A stretch of DNA of 64,000 nucleotides. Source: an uncultured Collinsella sp. (lineage in GTDB: Bacteria > Actinomycetota > Coriobacteriia > Coriobacteriales > Coriobacteriaceae). Positions 26,013 through 34,049 of this stretch are shown here, piece by piece. Location: positions 69,118 to 133,117 of the forward strand of contig URZI01000003.1 of assembly GCA_900552385.1 (NCBI GenBank). The letters are read 5' to 3'. The translations under genes and the position numbers were made by a program. The notes under the pieces are model-generated. The model had not been told where the DNA came from. It searched no databases and worked only from the letters and a program-made list of their open reading frames with translations. Every line of letters begins with the position of its first letter. Position 1 is the first letter of the stretch.

Positions 26013-28352
26013 ATGGCTCAAGATAAGTTTGATGTGGGCGGCATGACGTGCGCCGCTTGCCAGGCGCACGTGGACCGCGCCGTCAGCAAGCTCGACGGCG
26101 TCCAAAGCGTCGCGGTCAACCTGCTCGCCGGTTCCATGATGGTCGACTATGACCCCGCGCAGGTCTCCCCCGACGATATCTGCAGCGCTGTCGATCGCGC
26201 TGGCTACTCGGCCTCGCCCGTCAGCACGGGCACCGACGCCGCCCAAAACGGCAGTACGCAAGCCAGGTCCGGCGCCGCCCATATGGAGTCGCCCACCAAA
26301 AAGCTGGAGGCCGCCGCCTCTGCCATGCGCACCCGCCTCATCATCTCGACCATCTTTCTCATTCCGCTGTTCTACATAGGCATGGGGCACATGCTCGGCT
26401 GGCCGCTGCCCGGCATCTTCACGGACCACATCCACAGCATGACGCTGGCGCTCACCGAGCTCGTCTTGCTCATCCCCATCGTCTACGTCAACGACGCGTA
26501 CTTTATCAACGGCTTCAAATCACTCGTGCACGGCGCGCCCACCATGGACGCCCTCATCGCCGTCGGCGCCACCGCGTCGATCGCCTGGTCGCTCTACGCC
26601 ATGTTTATCATGGCCGACCAGCTAGCCGCGGGTCAGGTCCACGAGGCCATGATGACGGGCATGGACAACCTGTATTTTGAGAGCGCCGGCACAATCCTGT
26701 CGCTCGTCACCGTGGGCAAATACCTCGAGACGCGCAGCAAGTCCAAGACCGGCGGCGCCATCGAGGCGCTCATCGACCTGGCGCCCAAGACCGCGACCGT
26801 CGTGGCGGAAGACGGCAGTGAGACCACCGTCGACGTCGACAGCATCCTTCCCGGCCAGGTCCTGCGCGTGCGCCCCGGCGAGTCCATCCCCGTCGATGGC
26901 GTGGTGCTCGAGGGCAGCTCGGCCGTGGACGAGAGCGCGCTCACCGGCGAGTCCATCCCCGTGGAAAAGACCACCGGCGACACCGTCAACGCCGCCACCG
27001 TCAACCGCACCGGCTCGTTTACCTTCCGCGCCACACGCGTGGGCGCCGACACGTCGCTTGCCAAGATCATCCAGCTCGTCGAGGATGCCAATGCCACCAA
27101 GGCGCCCATCGCCCGCATGGCCGACAAAGTCGCCGGTGTGTTCGTGCCCGTGGTGTTCGCGATCTCGGCCGCGACCTTTGCGGTATGGATGGCACTGACC
27201 GGCAGTATGAACGAGGCGCTCACCTCCGCCGTGGCCGTACTGGTGATCAGTTGTCCGTGTGCATTGGGCCTGGCAACGCCCGTCGCCATTATGGTGGGCA
27301 CCGGCAAGGGCGCCGAGATGGGCATTCTGTTTAAGAGCGCCGAGGCACTGGAGAACCTGCGCAGCGTGGGCACTGTGGTGCTCGATAAGACGGGCACGGT
27401 CACCCGCGGCAAGCCTGCCGTGACCGATATCGTGGTAGCCACGCGCACTGACGGCTCGCCCGCCATGAGCGAAAAGGCACTGCTCAAGCTGGCCGCCGCG
27501 TTGGAGCGCTCAAGCGAGCACCCGCTGGCCGAGGCGATTATGGCCGAGTGCGAGGCACGCGGAATTGTCGCGCGCATGGTCGAGGACTTTGCCGCCGTGC
27601 CCGGTCGTGGCGTTACGGCACGCGAGGGTCAAAATGTCATCGCAGCCGGCAACGTGCGTCTGATGGACGAGCTGGGCGCGAAGGTGCCCGCCGGCCTTGC
27701 CGAACAGTTCGCCGCCGAAGGCAAGACGCCGCTGTTCTTTGCCAAGAACGGCGAGCTCGTCGGTACCATCGCCGTGGCTGACGAGGTCAAAGAGACGAGC
27801 GCCGAGGCCATCGCCGCGCTCCGCAAGCTCGGCGTCGACGTGCGTATGCTCACCGGCGACAACCGTGTGACGGCCGAAGCAATCGCCCGCCGCGTGGGAC
27901 TGAACAGCAAGCAGGTCATCGCCGATGTCCTCCCCGCCGACAAGGAGCGCCACGTGCGCGAGCTGCAGGATGCGGGCAGCAAGGTCGCCATGGTGGGCGA
28001 CGGCATCAACGACTCCCCCGCCCTGGCGCGCGCCGACGTGGGCCTTGCGATCGGCACCGGCGCCGACATCGCCAAAGAAGGGGCAGATGTGGTGCTCATG
28101 CGCAGCGACCTCATGGACGTCGCCCGTGCCATCGAGCTGTCGCGCGCCACAATTCGCAACATCAAGCAGGACCTGTTCTGGGCGCTGTTCTACAACGGCA
28201 TCGGCATTCCGCTGGCGGCGGGCGTGTTCTTCCCCCTCACCGGTTGGCAGCTCTCGCCGATGTTTGGCGCCGCGGCCATGAGCCTGTCGAGCGTATGCGT
28301 CGTGTCCAATGCACTGCGCCTGAAATCCTTTAAGCCCAAGACGGCGCGCTGA
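26013..28352 (+). CDS. copA: Copper-exporting P1B-type ATPase
   Basis: 779 residues. One N-terminal heavy-metal-associated domain (GMTCAACQAH, residues 10-19) precedes eight predicted membrane helices. The transmembrane metal site CPC is at Cys414/Cys416 (SCPCALG), phosphorylation Asp458 is in DKTGT, the nucleotide-binding SEHPLAEA follows, and the hinge is GDGINDSPAL. The CPC motif and the partner genes copZ and csoR indicate Cu(I) export. The start ATG (26013) has AAAGGAGG. A CsoR-type operator lies about 60 bases upstream. Confidence 0.95.
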   Translation: MAQDKFDVGGMTCAACQAHVDRAVSKLDGVQSVAVNLLAGSMMVDYDPAQVSPDDICSAVDRAGYSASPVSTGTDAAQNGSTQARSGAAHMESPTKKLEAAASAMRTRLIISTIFLIPLFYIGMGHMLGWPLPGIFTDHIHSMTLALTELVLLIPIVYVNDAYFINGFKSLVHGAPTMDALIAVGATASIAWSLYAMFIMADQLAAGQVHEAMMTGMDNLYFESAGTILSLVTVGKYLETRSKSKTGGAIEALIDLAPKTATVVAEDGSETTVDVDSILPGQVLRVRPGESIPVDGVVLEGSSAVDESALTGESIPVEKTTGDTVNAATVNRTGSFTFRATRVGADTSLAKIIQLVEDANATKAPIARMADKVAGVFVPVVFAISAATFAVWMALTGSMNEALTSAVAVLVISCPCALGLATPVAIMVGTGKGAEMGILFKSAEALENLRSVGTVVLDKTGTVTRGKPAVTDIVVATRTDGSPAMSEKALLKLAAALERSSEHPLAEAIMAECEARGIVARMVEDFAAVPGRGVTAREGQNVIAAGNVRLMDELGAKVPAGLAEQFAAEGKTPLFFAKNGELVGTIAVADEVKETSAEAIAALRKLGVDVRMLTGDNRVTAEAIARRVGLNSKQVIADVLPADKERHVRELQDAGSKVAMVGDGINDSPALARADVGLAIGTGADIAKEGADVVLMRSDLMDVARAIELSRATIRNIKQDLFWALFYNGIGIPLAAGVFFPLTGWQLSPMFGAAAMSLSSVCVVSNALRLKSFKPKTAR

Positions 28353-28356
28353 AGCA

Positions 28357-28428
28357 CCCGACCTTGCCCCTCAAACCGTCGCTCGCGTACCCAAGTACGC
28401 TTCGCTCCTCTTTCGGGGCAATCTCGGG
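28357..28428 (+). terminator. Hairpin after copA
   Basis: The outer arms cccgaccttgcccc (28357-28370) and ggggcaatctcggg (28415-28428) enclose a second stem, gcgtac/gtacgc (28385-28400). No T-run follows, so it may be an mRNA-stabilising or extragenic palindrome rather than a true terminator. Confidence 0.4.
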
Positions 28429-28504
28429 CACCTCAGCACACCTTTAAGATGACGCTGTTCACGACTAAACTGTCAGATATTCTCAATCGATAAGGAGTAC
28501 ACCC

Positions 28505-28726
28505 ATGCGTTACACGATCAAGACTTCCGGCCTTATGTGCGGCCACTGCGACGCCACTGTCGAGACGGCACTGCTCAACGTTGCCGGCGTGACCGACGCC
28601 GACGCCGATCACGAGACTCAGACCGTACAGGTGGAGTGCGCCGACACCGTGACCGCTGAGCAGCTCGCTGCCGCCGTCGAGGACGCCGGCGAGAAGTTCC
28701 ACGCCCTATCCGTGACCGCCGCGTAG
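28505..28726 (+). CDS. copZ: Copper chaperone, heavy-metal-associated domain
   Basis: 73 residues forming one HMA (ferredoxin-like) fold with metal site LMCGHC near residues 11-15. It should carry Cu(I) to CopA. The ribosome site AAGGAG lies eight bases before ATG 28505. It follows copA by 152 bases, a gap that contains a hairpin, so partly independent expression is possible. Confidence 0.92.
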   Translation: MRYTIKTSGLMCGHCDATVETALLNVAGVTDADADHETQTVQVECADTVTAEQLAAAVEDAGEKFHALSVTAA

Positions 28727-28752
28727 CAGACGCCGCCTACTGAATCCTCAGA

Positions 28753-28819
28753 AGTTGCGGTGAAATACGGACTGTTGTGCCGCCCTAGGCCTTTAAACGG
28801 TCCGTATTTCACCGCAACT
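28753..28819. repeat. 67-nt inverted-repeat family, copy A
   Basis: The perfect 20-bp arms agttgcggtgaaatacggac (28753-28772) and the complement (28800-28819) lie between copZ and csoR. The same length and arm sequence recur at 41388-41454 and 55315-55381. Confidence 0.85.
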
Positions 28820-28861
28820 GACGGGGACATCCGGAAAATCGACCAGAAACGAGGACCCGCC

Positions 28862-29134
28862 ATGATGGCAGACCATAAATCGGTGACCCGCATGCTCAAG
28901 ACGGCACGCGGCCAGATCGACGGCATCCTACGGATGGTCGAGGAGGACCGTTACTGCGTCGACATCTCCACGCAGCTCATGGCAACACAGGCGCTCCTCG
29001 CGCGCATCAACGCCGACGTGCTCAAGGCGCATATCGAGGGCTGCGTGACTTCGGCAATCGAATCGGGCGACGAGGACCTCAAAGCCGCCAAGCTCGCCGA
29101 GATCGAACGCGTCGTCGACAAGCTCTCCAAGTAA
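28862..29134 (+). CDS. csoR: CsoR-family copper-sensing repressor
   Basis: 90 residues, all helical (DUF156/CsoR). The Cu(I) ligands Cys-His-Cys are visible: RYCVDIS, then HIEGC. Cu(I) binding releases CsoR from DNA. The likely target is the palindrome at 25938-25954, giving copper-induced copA-copZ. The start is one of two adjacent ATGs (28862 or 28865) with GAGGA upstream. Confidence 0.93.
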   Translation: MMADHKSVTRMLKTARGQIDGILRMVEEDRYCVDISTQLMATQALLARINADVLKAHIEGCVTSAIESGDEDLKAAKLAEIERVVDKLSK

Positions 29135-29180
29135 TTGGGGCATTGGGGACAGACTTCTTTGCACCGTCTTGGTATTCCGA

Positions 29181-29224
29181 GGACAGGTATGTTTGCACCA
29201 CATTGGTGCAGATTAACCTGTCCC
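29181..29224. repeat. GGGGACAGGT-type hairpin, degenerate copy
   Basis: ggacaggtatgtttgcacca and tggtgcagattaacctgtcc form an imperfect inverted repeat after csoR. It is related to the perfect copy at 62649-62715. Confidence 0.55.
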
Positions 29225-29280
29225 CCTTGCTCTAAATCGGGTATAAAGGCGTGCAGCATATCGAACGAAAGGCAATTTGC

Positions 29281-29754
29281 ATGAATGACTTTATGAAGGG
29301 TCGCAATGGTGCCGATGAACTCACCATCGTGATGGGTTTTGCCGGCATCGTCATCGCGATGATCGGATCGATAGCCCGCATCCAGTGGCTCAGCTGGATT
29401 GCCATCGCCGTAATCGTGATTGGCGTGCTGCGCGGCCTGTCCAAAAATATCGACGCACGTCGCAAGGAGAACGAGGCCTTTGTCGCCGCGACTGCAAACG
29501 TACCCGGCTTGGGCAAGTTTGTAGCTAGCTTGGGCGGCGGAGCTGCAGCGGCCAGCACCTCACGCGCAGCCGGCACCAGTAAGGAAGACTTTGAGCGTGC
29601 CAAGCGCACGGCCAAGAAGATGTGGAAGGGGCGCAAGACCACGGCATACCTCAAGTGCCCCAACTGCGGCCAGATGCTCTCCGTCCCCAAGGGCAAGGGC
29701 AAGATCCGCGTCACCTGCCCCAAGTGCCACGCCAAGATGGAAACCCGCTCCTAG
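29281..29754 (+). CDS. Small membrane protein with a C-terminal zinc ribbon
   Basis: 157 residues, not assigned to a characterised family. Two hydrophobic helices (about 14-32 and 35-52) are followed by a soluble Ala/Gly-rich linker and a zinc ribbon CPNCGQML...CPKCHAKM at the C-terminus. The start ATG (29281) has GAAAGG. The ribbon suggests binding to nucleic acid or protein on the cytosolic face. It ends at a bidirectional terminator shared with the converging amidohydrolase gene. Confidence 0.7.
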   Translation: MNDFMKGRNGADELTIVMGFAGIVIAMIGSIARIQWLSWIAIAVIVIGVLRGLSKNIDARRKENEAFVAATANVPGLGKFVASLGGGAAAASTSRAAGTSKEDFERAKRTAKKMWKGRKTTAYLKCPNCGQMLSVPKGKGKIRVTCPKCHAKMETRS

Positions 29755-29815
29755 CGCCCGCACGCGGGACAAATTAATCAGGTTTGTTTGTCCCAAATCT
29801 TAAGTATTTGTTCGA

Positions 29816-29855
29816 TAAAAAAGCCGAGGCCTCGTGTTGAGACCTCGGCTTTTTG
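29816..29855. terminator. Bidirectional terminator
   Basis: A stem of gccgaggcctc (29823-29833) with gagacctcggc (29839-29849) is flanked by six A and five T residues. It serves both converging genes. Confidence 0.85.
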
Positions 29856-29887
29856 TATGCGGCAACGGAGCTGTCCCTTTGTCACAT

Positions 29888-31258
29888 CTACGCCACGCCG
29901 TCGCGGGCGAGCTCCTCGGCCAACGCCTCGGCCGGCATGGCCATAATCGCGTCGAGCTCGTTATCAACCTCGGGAATGCGCTTCACCTTGAGCTTGCGTA
30001 CCAGATCGCCGCGACACATCACGTGCATCGGCTCACGCAGAGCGCACAGGTCATCGAGCGGGTTCTCGCGCGTCACCAGGATATCGGCGGCCTTGCCGCA
30101 CTCGATTGTGCCGGTCTCGCCGCCCAGCCCCAGCAGCTCGGCGTTGACTTGCGTAGCCGTATGCAGTGCGAAGGCGTTGCTCACGCCGACATACTTGGCA
30201 AAATAGGCCACCTCACGCCACATGTCGTACTGCGTCACGAACGGGCAGCTCGAGTCCGTGCCCAGACCCACCTTAACGCCAGCTTCCAGTGCAGCACGAG
30301 CGCTCTCGATAATACCCGAGCACACGATATCGCCGTTCTTCTTTTGCGTATCGGTCGAATGGGTCTTTTTCGGGTCGAGCAATACAAACGGCAGCGCCGG
30401 GCTGATAGTGCAGGTAACACTGGGCGCACGCCCCTCGAGTTGCGTGCCCGCGGCGCCACGGTACAGCTCCAGAATCTCGGGCGTCAACGGAGCGCCGTGC
30501 TCAATCGTGTCAACGCCGGCCTCAAGCGCGGCCTTCACGCCCTCGGTACTCTCGACATGGGCCATAACCGGCAGGCTCACCTCGTGCGCAGCCTTGCACG
30601 CCGCCGCGGCAACCTCGACCGGCATGCGCAGCACGCCCGGCTCACCCACCTCGGTGGCGTCGAACACGCCGCCCGTTACGAACAGCTTAATGACGTCGGC
30701 ACCGCGCGCATACAGGTCGCGCACCTGTTCGGCTGCCTCGGCGGGACTGTTTGCCACCTGGGCGAACAAGCCCGCACCATGGCCGCCCGGCACCGTGACG
30801 CCCGTTCCCGGCGCCACCAGGCGAGGACCTTGATACTTGCCGGCGTCGATGGCATTACGAACGGCGATGTCGGCAAACAGTGGGTCGCCCGCGCCGCGCA
30901 CCGTGGTCACGCCGCTTGCCAGCTGCTGTTGGGCGCTGCCCTTAAGAATATGGCGCACGATGGCGCGCCCCACGGGATTATCGAGCTTCTTCATCAGCGC
31001 GCCTGCATCGCCCGCCGAAACCGGCTTGCCCGAACCGCACAGATGCACATGCATATTGATGAGGCCTGGCATGAGATACGCACCTGCCAGGTCGATGACC
31101 TCGGCACCTGCAGGCGCCTGCGCCACAGCACTCGGCCCCATCCACGTGATGAGACCGCGCTCAACGGCCACGGCCATGTCGGGCTGCGGCTCCATATGTT
31201 CCGAACCATCCAGGACGGTCGCATTGATAAACAACGTGGAACGATCGGCAGACGCCAT
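29888..31258 (-). CDS. Amidohydrolase-superfamily metal-dependent hydrolase
   Basis: 456 residues in a TIM-barrel plus beta-sandwich layout. The metal ligands are HVH (INMHVHLCGSG), a candidate carboxylated Lys (VIKLFVTGG), His in VMAHVES, His in IEHGAPL and Asp in GTDSS. It is closest in pattern to imidazolonepropionase/Xaa-Pro dipeptidase-like amidohydrolases; the substrate cannot be read. The start ATG (31256-31258) has GGGAGGA upstream; an 11-codon in-frame extension lacks a ribosome site. It is monocistronic. Confidence 0.82.
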   Translation of the reverse strand: MASADRSTLFINATVLDGSEHMEPQPDMAVAVERGLITWMGPSAVAQAPAGAEVIDLAGAYLMPGLINMHVHLCGSGKPVSAGDAGALMKKLDNPVGRAIVRHILKGSAQQQLASGVTTVRGAGDPLFADIAVRNAIDAGKYQGPRLVAPGTGVTVPGGHGAGLFAQVANSPAEAAEQVRDLYARGADVIKLFVTGGVFDATEVGEPGVLRMPVEVAAAACKAAHEVSLPVMAHVESTEGVKAALEAGVDTIEHGAPLTPEILELYRGAAGTQLEGRAPSVTCTISPALPFVLLDPKKTHSTDTQKKNGDIVCSGIIESARAALEAGVKVGLGTDSSCPFVTQYDMWREVAYFAKYVGVSNAFALHTATQVNAELLGLGGETGTIECGKAADILVTRENPLDDLCALREPMHVMCRGDLVRKLKVKRIPEVDNELDAIMAMPAEALAEELARDGVA

Positions 31259-31406
31259 ATCGAGCTCCTCCCTCACGATTAACTTGAACATTTGTCCATT
31301 ATCACCTAATGCAGCGACCTAAAGTCGAACATATCGGTTAACGGAGGGAAGAGGGGATGTGGGGGACGGAATACGTTGCAGCCCCACCCCGGCAACATCA
31401 GGGGAA

Positions 31407-31465
31407 TGTCTCGATCTGTAACAGTTACGGGCTCAAACAGCCGCCAAACGTTACAGATTGAGACA
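31407..31465. repeat. 59-nt palindrome family, copy R5
   Basis: The arms tgtctcgatctgtaaca and cgttacagattgagaca lie between the amidohydrolase gene and the gene at 31501-32208. Confidence 0.85.
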
Positions 31466-31500
31466 AAGTCAGGGCAGCAGGGCGACACCAGTCACATCCC

Positions 31501-32208
31501 CTACTCCCACTCCTGCTCGTAGATGTTGAGGGACTTTACGTAGCGCCCCTGGGCGCCCATGATGTCGCGGACCAGGCGCAAAAAGAAGCTGATACGCGAG
31601 GTGTCGAAGCCATCTTCTAGGTCTTCCGGATGGACGGCGCCGGGCCCGTCGATCGCTGTATCGCTCAGGCGCGCTATGTCGTAGAGGTAGAGCTGCCCCG
31701 CCGTCAGCCAGACATCGTCGACGCAGGCGAGGCGCACCGCAATCGCACCGTCGCTCCAATGCTCCTTTTGCACGATATGCGGGTCGTAGACATCAAAGCG
31801 ACGGTCGGTGCGCGTATCCTTCAGCGCAACCGTGCCGTTCGCAGGATCCTTGCCCAAAATGCCAAAGCGCGAGAAATACTGTGTGTCGCGCACCTGCTCG
31901 AGCCGCTTGAGCGAGGCAGGCGAAAGCGATGCCGGTGGCTCGTCAACATACAGCTCGAGCAGCGTCTTGCCATGGCGATAGGGGCGCTCGAAGAGCAGCC
32001 AATCGGTAAATGCCATGTTGTAGGCCATGATTTCGTTTTGCGAAGGCTCGGTGCAATAGCTGAGCCACGGGTCGACAATGATCTCGAACTGTTCGCGCGC
32101 CGGCTCCAAAAACTGGAACTTCCGCAGCATCCAAAAATGGGCCATGTCGGCAATATCGTTGCCGACGGCTTCGGCCAGCTGCGCTCGATCTAAAGCGTGA
32201 TCAGTCAT
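31501..32208 (-). CDS. Conserved-looking protein of unknown function
   Basis: 235 residues, soluble, acidic, with many aromatic residues (PWLSYCTEPSQNEIMAYNMA; FTDWLLFERPYRHGKTLLE). I recognise no domain, catalytic motif, signal peptide or membrane helix. The start ATG (32206-32208) has GAGGAGG six bases upstream, and codon use is like its neighbours, so it is a real gene. It is monocistronic between two repeat-bearing intergenic regions. Confidence 0.8.
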   Translation of the reverse strand: MTDHALDRAQLAEAVGNDIADMAHFWMLRKFQFLEPAREQFEIIVDPWLSYCTEPSQNEIMAYNMAFTDWLLFERPYRHGKTLLELYVDEPPASLSPASLKRLEQVRDTQYFSRFGILGKDPANGTVALKDTRTDRRFDVYDPHIVQKEHWSDGAIAVRLACVDDVWLTAGQLYLYDIARLSDTAIDGPGAVHPEDLEDGFDTSRISFFLRLVRDIMGAQGRYVKSLNIYEQEWE

Positions 32209-32562
32209 GGCATCCTCCTCAAACTGATGGACCTCAATTTGAGCTTACGAGGAGGGTGGGCAGCCACGACCAGCGCGGGCAAAATAGGCCTCCGGCTGCA
32301 AACCAGATGCTGACCAAACACTTGACGGGATGCTTGACCGAAAATGCGCACCGCTACAAAACCGCAGGTAAACATAGACGGCCAACCCGTCCTTTTGAGC
32401 CAGATACCCACAGCCACCACAGAAACAACAGGTGACCACAGCCCAAGAAGTCGACAAATGAACACCCGTACGTCGACAAACGAGCAAATCGCTCGCAAAG
32501 AACGTCCCCAACGACTAGACAAAAAAATGACTAGTCATTGGGGACGTTCTTAAATGACTACG
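32209..32562. other. Non-coding interval upstream of the unknown protein and past gltD
   Basis: About 350 bases without a supportable gene. It holds the promoter of the 31501-32208 gene, two short gtcgacaaa repeats (near 32451 and 32472) and a GGGGACG hairpin (32498-32551) beside the gltD stop. Confidence 0.6.
32498..32551. repeat. GGGGACGTTCTT hairpin after gltD
   Basis: The 21-bp arms 32498-32518 and 32531-32551 (one mismatch) carry AAGAACGTCCCCAA and its complement. An A-run in the loop and no T-run after the stem argue against a simple terminator. The GGGGAC core recurs in several other hairpins in the window. Confidence 0.7.
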
Positions 32563-34044
32563 TTACAGCTCCAGCGCATCGGCGACTTCGGCTGCGCAGG
32601 CCAGGGCATCGGCCATGGCGTTTACCACGAGCGAGCTGCCGTTGCGAGCATCACCCGCCACATACACCGGCGCGGCATCCGCGGCGACGCCGTCGACACG
32701 GGCCGCAAGGTGCGAGCCCTCGGCAGCCATCACCGGCAGCGGACGACCAGCAGTGGCAACGGGCACGCCAACGGCGTCGAACACACCGTGCTCCGGGCCC
32801 GTAAAGCCGCAGGCGATGAGCACCAACTGCGCCGGCACCTCGTGCTCGGAGCCCGCGATGCGCTCCGGCTTACCGGCCGACCAGTCCAGATTGACCACAC
32901 GCAGACCCGCGGCCGCGCCTTTCTTGTCCAGCAGCACCTCGAGGGTATCCACGCCCCAGGCGCGCATCTCGCCACCCATGGCAGCGATAGCCTCCTGCTG
33001 GCCGTAGTCGGTCTTCTTCACATTGGGCCACTGCGGCCAGGGGTTGCTCGCCGCGCGCTTATCGGGCGCCGCCGGCAAAAACTCAAACTGACGCACGCTG
33101 CGCGCACCCTGGCGCACCGCGGTACCCACGCAGTCGTTGCCGGTATCGCCGCCGCCAATGACCACGACGTCCAGGCCGCGCGCGTTCACCGCGGGCTCGC
33201 CGCCATCGAGCACCGAGACGGTCGAAGCCGTCAAATAGTCCACGGCATACACCACGCCGGGAGCGTCAATGTTCGCAGCCGAAAGCCCGCGCGGGGCACG
33301 GGCACCAGCAGCCACCACGACAGCGTCAAAGCCATCGAGCTTGGCTGCCACCGCAGGGTCCGTCACATCTGCGCTCAGCTCAAACACAATGCCCAGCTCG
33401 CGCATGAGCGCCACGCGACGCTCGACCACGGACTTCCCGAGCTTCATGTTGGGAATGCCATACATAAGCAAACCGCCCGAACGGTCGTCACGCTCAAACA
33501 CCGTCACGCGGGCGCCGCGACGCGCGAGCTCCCATGCTGCCACCAGACCAGCAGGACCGGAGCCCACCACGGCGACCGTGGGTGCGCCCTCCCCCGCCGG
33601 CTCAAAGCGACGCGGGCCACCGTTTGCCCATTCGTGGTCGCTGATCGCACGCTCGTTGTCATGGATCGTCGTGGGCTGACCGTCGACCGACCCCAAGTTG
33701 CATGCGGCCTCGCACAGCGCCGGGCACACGCGACTCGTGAACTCGGGCATGGGCGAGGTGAGCGACAGACGCTCGGTAGCCTCGTCCCAGCGGCCGCGGT
33801 ACACCAGCTCATTCCACTCGGGAATCAGGTTGTGCAGCGGGCAGCCGCTCGGGTGTGCCTTGCCAAAGCTCGCGCCCATCTGGCAAAACGCCACGCCGCA
33901 CATCATGCAACGGCTCGCCTGGGCGCGACGTGCATCGTCATCGAGCTCCACGTACAGCGGATCAAAATCATGGCTGCGCTCCTCCACGGGACGAAGCTCG
34001 TGGGTCACGCGATCGATATCAAGAAAAGCACCGGGCTTACCCAT
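32563..34044 (-). CDS. gltD: Glutamate synthase small subunit
   Basis: 493 residues. N-terminal Cys-rich [4Fe-4S] segments (CMMCGVAFC; CPALCEAAC), an FAD-binding Rossmann motif (VAVVGSGPAGLVAAW) and a NADPH motif (VVVIGGGDTGNDC) match GltD. It passes electrons from NADPH to GltB for the glutamine-oxoglutarate reaction. The start ATG (34042-34044) is 5 bases past the gltB stop, with AGGAGG upstream. It is the second gene of a two-gene operon and ends at a hairpin. Confidence 0.95.
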   Translation of the reverse strand: MGKPGAFLDIDRVTHELRPVEERSHDFDPLYVELDDDARRAQASRCMMCGVAFCQMGASFGKAHPSGCPLHNLIPEWNELVYRGRWDEATERLSLTSPMPEFTSRVCPALCEAACNLGSVDGQPTTIHDNERAISDHEWANGGPRRFEPAGEGAPTVAVVGSGPAGLVAAWELARRGARVTVFERDDRSGGLLMYGIPNMKLGKSVVERRVALMRELGIVFELSADVTDPAVAAKLDGFDAVVVAAGARAPRGLSAANIDAPGVVYAVDYLTASTVSVLDGGEPAVNARGLDVVVIGGGDTGNDCVGTAVRQGARSVRQFEFLPAAPDKRAASNPWPQWPNVKKTDYGQQEAIAAMGGEMRAWGVDTLEVLLDKKGAAAGLRVVNLDWSAGKPERIAGSEHEVPAQLVLIACGFTGPEHGVFDAVGVPVATAGRPLPVMAAEGSHLAARVDGVAADAAPVYVAGDARNGSSLVVNAMADALACAAEVADALEL

Positions 34045-34049
34045 GGCAC

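Noticed and set aside
29834..31282. 482-codon open frame opposite the amidohydrolase
   Set aside because: It is an antisense shadow beginning inside a bidirectional terminator.
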